DNA of 64,000 bases from Lysobacter sp. BMK333-48F3 (GTDB taxonomy: Bacteria; Pseudomonadota; Gammaproteobacteria; Xanthomonadales; Xanthomonadaceae), in assembly GCF_019733395.1 (NCBI RefSeq), contig NZ_JAIHOO010000001.1, forward strand, positions 3,038,501 through 3,102,500. Reading direction: 5' to 3'. The position numbers were made by a program, and so were the translations under genes. The stretch's first letter is position 1; the number at the start of each line of letters is the position of its first letter. Below the pieces are notes generated by a model. The model worked only from the letters and a program-made list of their open reading frames with translations, searched no databases and was not told the DNA's origin. Below are positions 31,049 through 41,165 of the stretch, one piece after another.

Positions 31049-31852
31049 ATGCGCGTATTGGTCAGCAACGATGACGGCGTCGACGCCCCGGGCATCCGCA
31101 TCCTGGCCCAGGGCTTGCGCGACGCCGGTCACGAAGTGCTGGTGGTCGCCCCCGACCGCGATCGTTCCGGCGCCAGCAATTCGCTGACCCTGGACATGCC
31201 GGTGCGGGTGAACAAGATCGACGATTCGACCTGGCGCGTCTACGGCACGCCCACCGACTGCGTGCATGTGGCGATCACCGGCATGCTCGAGGTCGAGCCG
31301 GACATCGTCGTCTCCGGGATCAACAACACCGCCAACCTGGGCGACGACGTGATCTATTCCGGCACCGTCGCCGCGGCGATGGAAGGGCGCTTCCTCGGCC
31401 TGCCGGCGGTGGCGATGTCGCTGGCCACCGCCGACCACGTCGGCCGCCATTACGAAACCGCCGCCCGCGCCGCGGTCGAGATCATCGCCCGCCTGCGCAC
31501 CGACCCGCTGCCGGCCGACACCATCCTCAACGTCAACGTGCCGGACCTGCCCTGGAGCGAGGTCGCCGGCTTCGAGGTCACCCGGCTCGGCAACCGCCAT
31601 CGCGCCGAGGCCTGCATCCCGCAGCAGGACCCGCGCGGCCGCCAGTGGTGGTGGATCGGCGCCGCCGGCCCCGAGGCCGACGCCGGCGCCGGCACCGATT
31701 TCCACGCCGTGCGCACCGGCAACATCTCGATCACCCCGATTCATGTCGACCTGACCCGCTATCAGGCGCTGGAACAGGTCGCCAGCTGGGTCGGCGGCCT
31801 GGCCGCCGCGCTCGAGCCCGAGGCCGGCGTCGCCGCGGAGCCCGGCGCATGA
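31049..31852 (+). CDS. surE: 5'/3'-nucleotidase SurE
   Basis: A 267-residue metal-dependent nucleotidase. It has the metal site [41 protein letters not shown] and [20 protein letters not shown]. The family dephosphorylates nucleoside monophosphates and short polyphosphates during stress. Its stop overlaps the pcm start (ATGA), matching the conserved surE-pcm pair. Confidence 0.97.
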   Translation: MRVLVSNDDGVDAPGIRILAQGLRDAGHEVLVVAPDRDRSGASNSLTLDMPVRVNKIDDSTWRVYGTPTDCVHVAITGMLEVEPDIVVSGINNTANLGDDVIYSGTVAAAMEGRFLGLPAVAMSLATADHVGRHYETAARAAVEIIARLRTDPLPADTILNVNVPDLPWSEVAGFEVTRLGNRHRAEACIPQQDPRGRQWWWIGAAGPEADAGAGTDFHAVRTGNISITPIHVDLTRYQALEQVASWVGGLAAALEPEAGVAAEPGA

Positions 31853-32529
31853 TCCAGCGCATGCGCCTGCAGCCCGAGGCGATCGGCAGCGGCCTGACCT
31901 CGCAGCGCGTGCGCGACCGCCTGGTCGAGCGCCTGCGCGAGGCCGGGATCCGCGACGAGCGCGTGCTCAACGCGATCCGCACCGTGCCGCGCCATCTGTT
32001 CGTCGACGAAGCCCTGGCGATGCGCGCCTACGAGGACACCGCGCTGCCGATCGGCCACGGCCAGACCATCTCCCAGCCCTGGGTGGTGGCGAAGATGACC
32101 GAGGCCCTGCTGGCCGAACGCGTCCCGGCCAAGGTGCTGGAGATCGGCACCGGCTCGGGCTACCAGGCCGCGATCCTGGCCGCGCTGGGGCTGGAAGTGC
32201 ATACCGTCGAGCGCATCGGCGAGCTGCTGCGCACCGCGCGCAAGCGCTTCCGCCAGCTCGGCCTGAACGTGCGCAGCAAGCACGACGACGGCCGCATCGG
32301 CTGGCCCGAGAACGGCCCCTTCGATGCGATCATCGTCACCGCCGCGGCGCCGGCCCTGGTCGAGGCGCTGACCGAACAGCTCGCCCCGGGCGGCACCCTG
32401 ATCGCGCCGGTCGGCGCGGCCTCGTCGCAATCGCTGCTGCAATTGCGCAAGGACGCCGACGGCAACCTCAGCCAAACCTCGCTCGCGCCGGTGGTGTTCG
32501 TGCCGCTGTTGTCGGGCATGATCGACTGA
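31849..32529 (+). CDS. pcm: Protein-L-isoaspartate O-methyltransferase
   Basis: A 226-residue SAM-dependent repair enzyme that methylates L-isoaspartyl residues of aged proteins. Motif I is [19 protein letters not shown]. The PCMT signature region includes [27 protein letters not shown], and [17 protein letters not shown] is motif II. The length is typical. It is coupled to surE by a 4-base overlap. Confidence 0.96.
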   Translation: MIQRMRLQPEAIGSGLTSQRVRDRLVERLREAGIRDERVLNAIRTVPRHLFVDEALAMRAYEDTALPIGHGQTISQPWVVAKMTEALLAERVPAKVLEIGTGSGYQAAILAALGLEVHTVERIGELLRTARKRFRQLGLNVRSKHDDGRIGWPENGPFDAIIVTAAAPALVEALTEQLAPGGTLIAPVGAASSQSLLQLRKDADGNLSQTSLAPVVFVPLLSGMID

Positions 32530-32548
32530 CCCCCGCAGCCGACCCTCT

Positions 32549-33166
32549 ATGGCACTGAAGATTTTCGGGCCGCTCTACGAGCGCGCCATCACCTGGGCCC
32601 GCCACCGCCATGCGCCGGCCTACCTGACCGGCCTGAGCTTCGTCGAGGCGATCATTTTCCCGATCATGCCCGAGGTCATGCTGGCGCCGATGTCGGTGGC
32701 CCAGCCCAAGCGGGCGTTCTGGTTCGCCACCTTGAGCATCGTCGGCTCGATGGCCGGCGCCCTGGTCGGCTATTTCCTCGGCCACTACGCTTTCGAGGCG
32801 CTCAAGCCGATGTTCGCCGCGCTGGGCATGCTGCCGGCGATCGAGTCGGGCATCGCCACGGTCCAGGCCAAGATGGCCGAGTCGCCGTGGGCGGTGTTCT
32901 TCTTCCTGGTGCTGGGCGGCTTCATGCCGATCCCGATGAAGGTGTTCACCTGGGCGTCGGGCATCGTCGGCGTGCCTATGCTGCAATACGTGCTGAGCAT
33001 GCTGATCGGCCGCGGCAAGCGCGTGTACCTGCTGGCGCTGGCGATCCGCCTCGGCGGCGAGCGCGCCGAGGCGACGCTGCGGCGCTACATCGAGCCGATC
33101 GGCTGGATCGCCACGGTGCTCCTGGCCGCGGCGGTGGCCTGGCTGGTCTGGCGTTCACAACACTAA
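32549..33166 (+). CDS. YqaA/DedA-like membrane protein
   Basis: A 205-residue inner-membrane protein of the YqaA branch of the VTT/DedA superfamily. Visible are FVEAIIFPIMPEVMLAPMSV near the N-terminus, the glycine-rich GSMAGALVGYFLGHY, MPIPMKVFTWASGI, and a C-terminal helix at about 182-202. DedA proteins are implicated in lipid-carrier recycling and membrane homeostasis; the substrate here is unknown. It lies 19 bases after pcm and is likely in the surE-pcm operon. Confidence 0.85.
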   Translation: MALKIFGPLYERAITWARHRHAPAYLTGLSFVEAIIFPIMPEVMLAPMSVAQPKRAFWFATLSIVGSMAGALVGYFLGHYAFEALKPMFAALGMLPAIESGIATVQAKMAESPWAVFFFLVLGGFMPIPMKVFTWASGIVGVPMLQYVLSMLIGRGKRVYLLALAIRLGGERAEATLRRYIEPIGWIATVLLAAAVAWLVWRSQH

Positions 33167-33248
33167 GCCGCGCCGGACGCGACACTGTCGCCGGCGGCCG
33201 CAATCAGGAACGAATGCGCGCGAACCGAGGCGCAGCAAGAGGACGAGC

Positions 33249-34049
33249 ATGAGCGAGACGACCCGAACCCCGACCCTGGCGATGGCCGCCTGCTTGTTGG
33301 CTACGCTTGCCCTGATCGGTTGTTCGAGCACGGTCGTCCGCGAACCCTCGCGCGGCGGTTCCAGCCGTCCCGGCGCGCGCCCGCCGGCCTCGCGTCCGTC
33401 GCCGCGCCCGTCGACGCCGAAGTACGGCGCCACGGTCACCGTGCAGCGCGGCGAAGGCCTGTACCGCATCGCCACCAACCACGGCATCGCGATGAGCGAC
33501 CTGGCGGCCTGGAACGGCCTGTCGGAGCCGTACAACCTGTATCCGGGCCAGCGCCTGCGCCTGTATCCGCCGGGCGGCCGCACGCCGTCGGCCGGTTCGG
33601 GCTCGCCGTCGGCTTCGACCGGCACCGCGCCGCCGCGCACCGCGCCGGCACCCACGCCCGCGGCGCCGGTCAGCAGCGGCATCCGCTGGCGCTGGCCGGC
33701 CGACGGTCCGCTGCTGGGCCGCTACGTCGCCAACGAGCCGACCAAGCAGGGCGTCGACATCGGCGGCGCCAGCGGCGCGCCGGTGCGCGCGGCCGCCGAC
33801 GGCGTCGTGGTCTATTCCGGCACCGGCCTGGTCGGCTACGGCGAGCTGATCATCGTCAAGCACAACGAACAGTGGCTGTCGGCCTACGGCCACAACCGCA
33901 AGCGCCTGGTCAACGAAGGCCAGCTGGTCAAGGCCGGCGACCAGATCGCCGAGATGGGCCGCAGCGGCGCGGCGCGCGACATGCTGCACTTCGAGGTCCG
34001 CTACAACGCCAAGCCGGTCGATCCGCTGCTGTACCTGCCGGCGAAATGA
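33249..34049 (+). CDS. nlpD: NlpD-like lipoprotein: LysM plus degenerate M23 domain
   Basis: A 266-residue outer-membrane lipoprotein with lipobox LALIGC (Cys near residue 26). After a Ser/Pro/Arg-rich linker comes a LysM domain (VTVQRGEGLYRIATNHGIAM, NLYPGQRLRLYPP) and then a C-terminal LytM/M23 domain from about residue 155. The usual M23 zinc ligands are altered: the HxGxD site reads KQGVDIG, and the final HLHFE reads MLHFE. This is expected of NlpD/EnvC-type activators of cell-wall amidases. rpoS, which follows nlpD in E. coli, is absent here. Confidence 0.9.
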   Translation: MSETTRTPTLAMAACLLATLALIGCSSTVVREPSRGGSSRPGARPPASRPSPRPSTPKYGATVTVQRGEGLYRIATNHGIAMSDLAAWNGLSEPYNLYPGQRLRLYPPGGRTPSAGSGSPSASTGTAPPRTAPAPTPAAPVSSGIRWRWPADGPLLGRYVANEPTKQGVDIGGASGAPVRAAADGVVVYSGTGLVGYGELIIVKHNEQWLSAYGHNRKRLVNEGQLVKAGDQIAEMGRSGAARDMLHFEVRYNAKPVDPLLYLPAK

Positions 34050-34543
34050 CCCGCGGCGGGCCGATGCCGCTGCGACCGTACTTCACCGACGACGACGGCT
34101 CGTTGCCGGAAATCGAATTGCACTATGCCGACGCCGAGCGGTTGGTCGCCTCGTTCGTCTACCTCTACTCGTTGCCTGGGATGCGCGACATGACCCGCAG
34201 CGATCGCTTGTGGGATCTGCGCCAGGAACGGGAAGCCGGGTTTGTCGGGCCGGAAGACTCGAGACGGGTAGTGAGCGGAGAGGTGTCGGCCTTCCATCGA
34301 CTGCTCGAAGGGCTGCGCGTGGGCGACCGCCCGTTGCCGGCGCTGGGCATCTTCGTCGATACAGATCTGCTGGTGCTGGACTACCGCATGGGCGCCGAGT
34401 GGGGCGATGCCGAGATTTTCGCGCTGATGAGGCTGCTCGCCGAGCTGCGTCGACGCGGCGCCCGTATTGCGGTCCCCGGTTGGGGCGCGGACGGTGATTG
34501 CGCGTTCCGCATGGCGGTGGATGAGGCGGCCACTGCCGTGTGA
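34046..34543 (+). CDS. Hypothetical protein downstream of nlpD
   Basis: A 165-residue protein if started at the ATG that overlaps the nlpD stop (ATGA); the ATG at 34064 is an alternative. It is soluble, with acidic patches (YFTDDDGSLPEIELHYADAE) and a predicted helix-rich centre. No signal peptide, membrane helix or family motif is recognised. The base composition is less G+C-rich than its neighbours (many TTG and CGT-type codons), so it may have been acquired. A palindromic terminator (copy C) follows. Confidence 0.6.
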   Translation: MTRGGPMPLRPYFTDDDGSLPEIELHYADAERLVASFVYLYSLPGMRDMTRSDRLWDLRQEREAGFVGPEDSRRVVSGEVSAFHRLLEGLRVGDRPLPALGIFVDTDLLVLDYRMGAEWGDAEIFALMRLLAELRRRGARIAVPGWGADGDCAFRMAVDEAATAV

Positions 34544-34553
34544 GCAGTGAACC

Positions 34554-34595
34554 AGGGACGGAGGGGGTTAAGCGGGCTTAACTCCCTCCGTTCCT
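34554..34595. terminator. Palindromic repeat, copy C (between convergent genes)
   Basis: The arms AGGGACGGAGGGGGTTAAG and CTTAACTCCCTCCGTTCCT have two mismatches around a short loop, followed by TTTCGC on the plus strand. It lies just after the stop of the hypothetical gene. Same family as copies A and B. Confidence 0.75.
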
Positions 34596-34637
34596 TTCGC
34601 GGCGCGGCTGAGGCTTGCTGCAGGAGCGCCATGCCGC

Positions 34638-35243
34638 TCATGGCCGCGGCGGAGGCGGGTCGAACTGGCGGTCCACCGCGACGTAGCGGTAGTCGCCGGC
34701 GATCAGGTTCAACAGCAGGCGCGACTTGGGCGAGTAGGCGATACGCACCCGGTCGCCGGGCTCGACCGCGTCGTAGCAGCCCAAGGGTACCGAGAAACCG
34801 AGCGGCTGCTCCGCATCTTCGCCGTCGATCGCGCTGCCGTCGACAGCACTGCTGTCGACAGCGCTGCCGTCGAAGGCGATGTAAAGGCGATAGATCGGCG
34901 GCCAGGTCTCGCCGTCGTCGTGGACCGTCACCCCGTCGATGCGGCCCTCGCGCCACAGCTTGACTCCGGCCGCGACGTCCTCGCGCAAGCTCATCTCGTC
35001 GTAATAGATCGACAGCGCGAACACGAACAGGAACAGCGTCGCCGCGCCGACCATCGCGAACACCCACCACTGGCGCATCTCCGGCTCGAACACGAAGCCC
35101 GGCACGAAGCAGGCCAGGCATCCCAACGGCATCGAAAAGAACACCGAGGCGGGCCAGCGCAGCTCCTGCTTGGAACGCAGGTACTCGCGTTCGCGCGGGT
35201 CCAGGGGCGCGCGTTCGTCGCCAGCGGCGGGGGACGGGTCCAT
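34638..35243 (-). CDS. DUF3592-like membrane protein
   Basis: A 201-residue protein with two membrane helices at about residues 33-55 (SVFFSMPLGCLACFVPGFVF) and 63-85 (WWVFAMVGAATLFLFVFALS). A beta-rich extracytoplasmic or cytoplasmic domain of DUF3592 type follows, with KLWREGRIDGVTVHDDGE and GDRVRIAYSPKSR. ATG 35243 is preferred over 35255 because GGAGG precedes it at good spacing. A 5-residue repeat (SAVDG-like) interrupts the domain at about residues 122-141. It is the last gene of a possible yhbY-Mth938-M15-DUF3592 group. Confidence 0.65.
   Translation of the reverse strand: MDPSPAAGDERAPLDPREREYLRSKQELRWPASVFFSMPLGCLACFVPGFVFEPEMRQWWVFAMVGAATLFLFVFALSIYYDEMSLREDVAAGVKLWREGRIDGVTVHDDGETWPPIYRLYIAFDGSAVDSSAVDGSAIDGEDAEQPLGFSVPLGCYDAVEPGDRVRIAYSPKSRLLLNLIAGDYRYVAVDRQFDPPPPRP
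34821..34880 (-). repeat. Four in-frame 15-bp tandem repeats inside the DUF3592 gene
   Basis: Units at 34821-34835, 34836-34850, 34851-34865 and 34866-34880 share GC(C/T)GTCGA(C/T)(C/A)GC(G/A)CT. They encode a repeated SAVDG/SAIDG motif. Gain or loss of units would keep the frame. Confidence 0.85.
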
Positions 35244-35288
35244 GTGCGCCTCCATGCGCGGCCGCCGGCGGCGGCCGAGTGGGCTTGG

Positions 35289-35993
35289 TTATAGCCGCCG
35301 CGGCGCGGCGGCGCCATCCGGGGGCGCCCCTTGGGGCGGCTTCTGGCAGAGCGAGGTCCCGCGCCTGAAATCGCCGCCCCAGGTGCGGAAGCCGGCGGTG
35401 TCGACGTGGAGGTGGCGGCGGTCGTAGAAGCCCAGGCCGAAGCCGGCCGCCGCGCCGCGCCGGCGCCAGAACCCGCACAGCGCCCGCACCGGCGCGTCGG
35501 CGGCGAGATCGAAGTCGTAGGCGCCGCCGTGGCGATGGCGGCTCAGCCGGCTGCCGCCCTCGCAGCGGTTGAAGCGCTCGTCGCGATAGGCCGATTGCAC
35601 GGTGGCCCCGTTCAGCCAGCCCTGCGCACGCAGTTCGCGGATCAGGCGCAGGCTGGGCACGGTCGCCGCCCACAGCGTCCGCGGCGGCACGACGAACTCG
35701 TCGACCCCGCAGCGGCGCCAGTGCCGGCCGCTGCGCAGCAACTGGCGCAGCGGCAGCACGTCGGCCACGCCGTCGGTGCGTAGAAAGGCGCGGTAGGCCT
35801 CGGCCTGCGCGCGATGGCCGCGCGCCAGCCAGGCCTGGTAGCGCTGTTCGGGCGTGTCGCTGCCGTCGCGGCGCAGCGACAGGGACATGGCGACCGCGGC
35901 CGCCAGCAGCGCGACGACCAGGCGCGCGCGACCGGAGGGCGCAAGCGCGCGGCGCGAAGGACCGAGCGCGCCGGATTCCCTTCCCTGGGTCAT
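35289..35993 (-). CDS. M15-type (D-Ala-D-Ala carboxypeptidase-like) peptidase
   Basis: A 234-residue protein with an N-terminal membrane anchor or signal (RLVVALLAAAVAMSLSL, about residues 23-42). The C-terminal domain has the zinc-peptidase pattern SRHRHGGAYDFDLAADAP (His...Asp) and RRHLHVDTAGF (HxH), which fits M15/hedgehog-type DD-peptidases. Three or more Cys could form disulfides in the periplasm. It is expected to trim peptidoglycan peptides. It begins 7 bases after the Mth938-like gene on the same strand. Confidence 0.75.
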   Translation of the reverse strand: MTQGRESGALGPSRRALAPSGRARLVVALLAAAVAMSLSLRRDGSDTPEQRYQAWLARGHRAQAEAYRAFLRTDGVADVLPLRQLLRSGRHWRRCGVDEFVVPPRTLWAATVPSLRLIRELRAQGWLNGATVQSAYRDERFNRCEGGSRLSRHRHGGAYDFDLAADAPVRALCGFWRRRGAAAGFGLGFYDRRHLHVDTAGFRTWGGDFRRGTSLCQKPPQGAPPDGAAAPRRL

Positions 35994-36000
35994 GCCCGGC

Positions 36001-36375
36001 CTATGCGCCCAGGACGAAGCCCGCGACCACCCGTCGGCCTTCGCCGGCGAGCACGTTGAAGGTCCGCGCCGCGGCGGCGTTGGTCATGCTTTCCAGGCCG
36101 ATCCCGCGGCCCAGGCAGGCGGCCAGGGTGGCCGGCGGCGGGAACGCCTGGCTGGCGCCGCAGCCGAGCACGATCAGCTCCGGCTGCAGCTCGAGCAGGG
36201 GGGCGAGGTCTTCGATGCTCAGCGTGCGTACGTCGCCGACCGCCCAATCCTCGATCAGCCGGTTCGGCGCCAGCACGAAGCTGCGCTCGAGCCGGCGGTC
36301 GTTGACCAGCGCGACCCGGCCGTCGGCCCCGCGCAGGAAGAACTCGTGGTCGGGGGTTTCGAGTGAGAGGAGCAT
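36001..36375 (-). CDS. Mth938/DUF498-domain protein
   Basis: A 124-residue single-domain protein of the Mth938 family. Characteristic pieces are RSFVLAPNRLIEDWAV, LIVLGCGASQAFPPPATLAA, GIGLESMTNAAAARTFNVLA and the C-terminal RRVVAGFVLG. The family includes Xcc1710 of Xanthomonas and mitochondrial NDUFAF3, a complex I assembly factor, but the bacterial function is not settled. A G-tract/C-tract inverted element separates it from yhbY. Confidence 0.88.
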   Translation of the reverse strand: MLLSLETPDHEFFLRGADGRVALVNDRRLERSFVLAPNRLIEDWAVGDVRTLSIEDLAPLLELQPELIVLGCGASQAFPPPATLAACLGRGIGLESMTNAAAARTFNVLAGEGRRVVAGFVLGA

Positions 36376-36382
36376 GAGCGTC

Positions 36383-36496
36383 GGGAATGGGGAGTCGGGA
36401 ATGGGGAATCGTCAAAACCAAAGCCGGGTAAGGCGTGAGGCGACCCGGGGGGCAGAACCGGCTTCTGCCGATTCCCTCACCCCATTCCCGATTCCC
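36383..36496 (-). repeat. Complementary G-tract/C-tract element between yhbY and the Mth938-like gene
   Basis: On the plus strand 36383-36406 carries four G-runs (GGGAATGGGG twice) and 36474-36496 carries four C-runs. In the minus-strand transcript the G-runs come right after the yhbY stop and the C-runs right before the next start, so they can pair. Either G-run group also fits a G-quadruplex pattern. Confidence 0.7.
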
Positions 36497-36501
36497 GGCC
36501 T

Positions 36502-36807
36502 TCAGGCCCGCGGCAACACGATCTGGCGCCGTTCCTTGCTCGGGCGGTACAGCACGGCGGTGTGGCCGATGCGCTGGACCAGGGCCGAGCCGGTGCGTTC
36601 GGCGATCTCAGCGATGAGTGAGTCGCGGGCCTCGCGGTCTTCGGCGCCGACCTTGACCTTGATCAGCTCGTGGTGCTCCAGGGCCAGGTCGATTTCGGCC
36701 ACCAACGCATCCGTCACGCCCTTGCCGCCGACCTGGAGCATGGCCTTGAGATCGTGGGCCTGTCCGCGCAGGAAACGGGTCTGGGCGGAGGTCAGCAGGG
36801 TCGGCAT
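36502..36807 (-). CDS. yhbY: YhbY/CRM-domain RNA-binding protein
   Basis: A 101-residue ribosome-associated protein consisting of one CRM (CRS1-YhbY) domain. The fold is marked by LTSAQTRFLRGQAHDLKAML, VGGKGVTDALVAEIDLAL, HELIKVKV and IGHTAVLYRPSKE. E. coli YhbY binds pre-50S particles. It is divergent from rlmE (23S rRNA methyltransferase) across 78 bases, a conserved gammaproteobacterial pairing. An ATG-proximal GTTCGTGTGACCC leader shows no clear SD. Confidence 0.93.
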   Translation of the reverse strand: MPTLLTSAQTRFLRGQAHDLKAMLQVGGKGVTDALVAEIDLALEHHELIKVKVGAEDREARDSLIAEIAERTGSALVQRIGHTAVLYRPSKERRQIVLPRA

Positions 36808-36885
36808 CGGGTCACACGAACGGAGTAGAAAGGTCGCTCAGGGTATCATGGCGCCCCCAAACCCCACCGGGACGGCCGCCCGCCC

Positions 36886-37533
36886 ATGGCGACCCGCAGC
36901 AAATCCAGCCATCGCTGGCTCAAAGAGCACTTTTCCGACCCCTTCGTGAAGAAGGCCAAGGCCGAGGGCCTGCGCTCGCGCGCGGCCTACAAGCTGGAGG
37001 AGCTGGTCGAGCGCGACCGCCTGCTGCGGCCGGGCATGGTGGTGGTCGACCTGGGCGCCGCCCCGGGCGGCTGGTCGCAGTGGGTCCGGCAGGAACTGGA
37101 CCGGCTGAATCCGAAGCAGCCCGGCCGGATCATCGCCCTGGACATCCTCGACATGCCCGGCCTGGCCGGGGTCGAATTCCTTCATGGCGATTTCAGGGAG
37201 GATGCGGTGTTATCGCAGTTGGAAGCCACCCTGGGCGGGCAGGCGGTGGACCTTGTGCTGTCGGACATGGCCCCCAATATGAGCGGTGTGGATGCGGTGG
37301 ACCTGCCGCGGGCGATGCACCTTTCGGAGCTGGCGATGGATTTCGCCGACCGGCACCTGAAGGTCGACGGTACGTTCCTGATCAAGCTGTTCCAGGGCGT
37401 CGGCTTCGACGATTACGTGCGCGAACTGCGCCGACGCTACGCCAAGGTCTCGATCCGCAAGCCGGCGGCCTCGCGCAAGCGGTCGCCGGAGGTGTACGCA
37501 CTGGCGCAGGGCAAACGCGCAACGGCCGCATGA
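36886..37533 (+). CDS. rlmE: 23S rRNA 2'-O-ribose U2552 methyltransferase
   Basis: A 215-residue RrmJ/FtsJ-type SAM methyltransferase. The cofactor site is [16 protein letters not shown]. The catalytic K-D-K-E set is visible as [27 protein letters not shown] and the late Glu in SPEVYALA. It methylates U2552 late in 50S assembly. It lies upstream of ftsH, the usual order. Confidence 0.96.
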   Translation: MATRSKSSHRWLKEHFSDPFVKKAKAEGLRSRAAYKLEELVERDRLLRPGMVVVDLGAAPGGWSQWVRQELDRLNPKQPGRIIALDILDMPGLAGVEFLHGDFREDAVLSQLEATLGGQAVDLVLSDMAPNMSGVDAVDLPRAMHLSELAMDFADRHLKVDGTFLIKLFQGVGFDDYVRELRRRYAKVSIRKPAASRKRSPEVYALAQGKRATAA

Positions 37534-37646
37534 CGGCAGGTGCCGGACGCGCGCCGGTGTGACAATCTGGGCAATCTGGCGGTACCCGCCGGCGCACGAG
37601 GCGTCGGAGGACACGAGGCCCCGCGGGGCCGCAGGGTAGGAAATAA

Positions 37647-39542
<1,896 letters not shown>

Positions 39543-39547
39543 CGGTC

Positions 39548-39743
39548 GGGATTGGGGATTTGGGATTCGGGATTCGTTAGAGCCGAAGCCAAAGCCAAAG
39601 CGTTGAAGCAGACGGCGCCCGGGGAACCGGGCGCCGTTTGTTTTTTCTGGCTGGGATTGGGGGTTTGGGATTCGTTAGGGCACAAGCCAAAGCGCTGAAG
39701 CAGGCGGTGTCCGGGGGAGCCGGGTGCCGTTTGTTTTTTGGGC
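39548..39743 (+). repeat. About 100-bp direct duplication with G-runs and terminator
   Basis: The segment after ftsH occurs twice. Copy 1 (39548-39650) and copy 2 (39653-39743) each contain a G-run tract with GGGATTGGGG, then AAGCCAAAGCG(T/C)TGAAGCAG, then a hairpin of GGCGCCCGG/CCGGGCGCC type ending in GTTTGTTTTTT. The first hairpin is perfect; the second has decayed. Confidence 0.85.
39613..39646 (+). terminator. Terminator of ftsH
   Basis: The arms CGGCGCCCGG and CCGGGCGCCG enclose GGAA, and TTTGTTTTTT follows. A degenerate second copy lies about 100 bases downstream (ending near 39739). Confidence 0.9.
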
Positions 39744-39908
39744 TGGAATTGGGGACTGGTCGGAGTCTGGGCTCCGGGATGGACCGGGCAGGTGTCGGAC
39801 CGGTTCTGGCTTGCGTTGCCTAAAAAGGAGCGTGGGAGGGGGCGCTTTGCCAGGTCGAGGGTGAAAGCCGCAGGACGCTTGCGTAAGCTCGACGGGGACG
39901 AACACTCG

Positions 39909-39932
39909 CCCAATCCCCAATCCCCAATCCCC
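39909..39932 (+). repeat. C-run tract in the folP leader
   Basis: Four C-runs separated by AAT (CCCAATCCCCAATCCCC...) end 6 bases before the folP ATG. They are complementary to the G-run tract after ftsH at 39548-39571. The minus strand fits a G-quadruplex pattern with 3-base loops. No SD sequence is visible for folP, because the leader is pyrimidine-only here. Confidence 0.75.
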
Positions 39933-39938
39933 AATTCC

Positions 39939-40841
39939 ATGTTCGACCTCTCCCCGATCCTCGACTGCAACGGCCGCCCGCTCAAGCTCGATCGCCCGCG
40001 GGTGATGGGCATCGTCAACGTCACCCCGGACTCGTTCTCCGACGGCGGGGCGCACGATGGCGTCGAGGCGGCGGTGGCGCATGCGCTGCGGCTGGCCGCG
40101 GAGGGCGCGGACGTGCTCGATATCGGCGGCGAGTCGACCCGGCCCGGGGCCGATGAGGTGCCGGTCGAGGAGGAACTGCGGCGCACGATTCCGGTGATCG
40201 AGCGCTTGGCGCGCGAAACCGGCCTGCCGATCAGCATCGACACCTCCAAGCCCGAGGTCATGCAGGCTGCGGTCGCGGCCGGCGCGGGGATGATCAACGA
40301 CGTCTACGCCCTGCGCCGCGACGGCGCGCTCGAAGCGGCGGCCGGGCTCGGCGTGCCGGTGGTGCTGATGCACATGCAGGGCGAGCCGCGCTCGATGCAG
40401 CACGAGCCGGTCTACGACGACGTGGTCGCGCAAGTGCACCGCTTCCTCGCCGAGCGCATCTTCGCCGCCGAGATGGCCGGCATCGCCAAGAAACGGATCG
40501 TGGTCGATCCGGGCTTCGGCTTCGGCAAGACCCTGGACCACAACCTGAGCCTGCTGGCCCAACTCGAGCGCTTCGCCGAACTCGGCGTGCCGCTGCTGGC
40601 CGGTCTGTCGCGCAAGCGCAGCATCGGCGAGCTGACCGGCCGCGAGGACGCGCGCGAGCGCGTGCACGGCTCGGTCGCCGCGCATCTGATCGCGGCCCAG
40701 CGCGGCGCGACGCTGCTGCGCGTGCACGACGTCGCCGCGACGGTGGACGCGCTGAAGGTCTGGCACGCGGTCGCGGCGCAAGCGATGCCGCGGCGTACGA
40801 CGGCGTCGGCGCCGTCGCTGAAGTGGCCCGACGACGAGTAA
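39939..40841 (+). CDS. folP: Dihydropteroate synthase
   Basis: A 300-residue TIM-barrel enzyme of folate synthesis and the sulfonamide target. Signatures are RVMGIVNVTPDSFSDGG, VLDIGGESTRPGADEVP, GAGMINDVYALRRD, VVLMHMQGEPRSMQ, DPGFGFGKTLDHN and GLSRKRSIGELTG. The ATG at 39939 is the family start; the upstream leader is repeat sequence. In E. coli glmM follows folP; here a 1.9 kb non-coding array and miaA follow. Confidence 0.97.
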   Translation: MFDLSPILDCNGRPLKLDRPRVMGIVNVTPDSFSDGGAHDGVEAAVAHALRLAAEGADVLDIGGESTRPGADEVPVEEELRRTIPVIERLARETGLPISIDTSKPEVMQAAVAAGAGMINDVYALRRDGALEAAAGLGVPVVLMHMQGEPRSMQHEPVYDDVVAQVHRFLAERIFAAEMAGIAKKRIVVDPGFGFGKTLDHNLSLLAQLERFAELGVPLLAGLSRKRSIGELTGREDARERVHGSVAAHLIAAQRGATLLRVHDVAATVDALKVWHAVAAQAMPRRTTASAPSLKWPDDE

Positions 40842-41165
40842 GCCGCCCCCCCCGCAGGCGCGCCGCGCGCCTGCGCACTCGACCGGTCGTTTCGCGCCGT
40901 CGCTGGCGATATCGAACCCGCTGCGTCCCGCGTCCGCCGATAGGCCGGCGAGGGCGAAGCCGGCGCGCGCAGCGGCGAACCGGCATGGAAGCGGCGACGA
41001 TGGCCGGACCTCGATCCGCAGCGGCATCGGTCGCGCATCGGCGCGGAGCACGAGCACTCCCGTGCCGGCGACGGGAATGTGCGCAATTCGGCGGCTGTCT
41101 TGCCCCGTCGCGTCGAGCGCGGACTCCGACGGCGCCGCGCCGGGGGCTCGGCAGCATCCGCAGCG
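40842..41165. other. Non-coding G+C-rich DNA after folP
   Basis: No gene and no convincing terminator is visible. Frames are open because of high G+C, but their translations are Arg/Ala-rich and resemble no family. The DnaA-box-like array starts at its right end. Confidence 0.4.
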
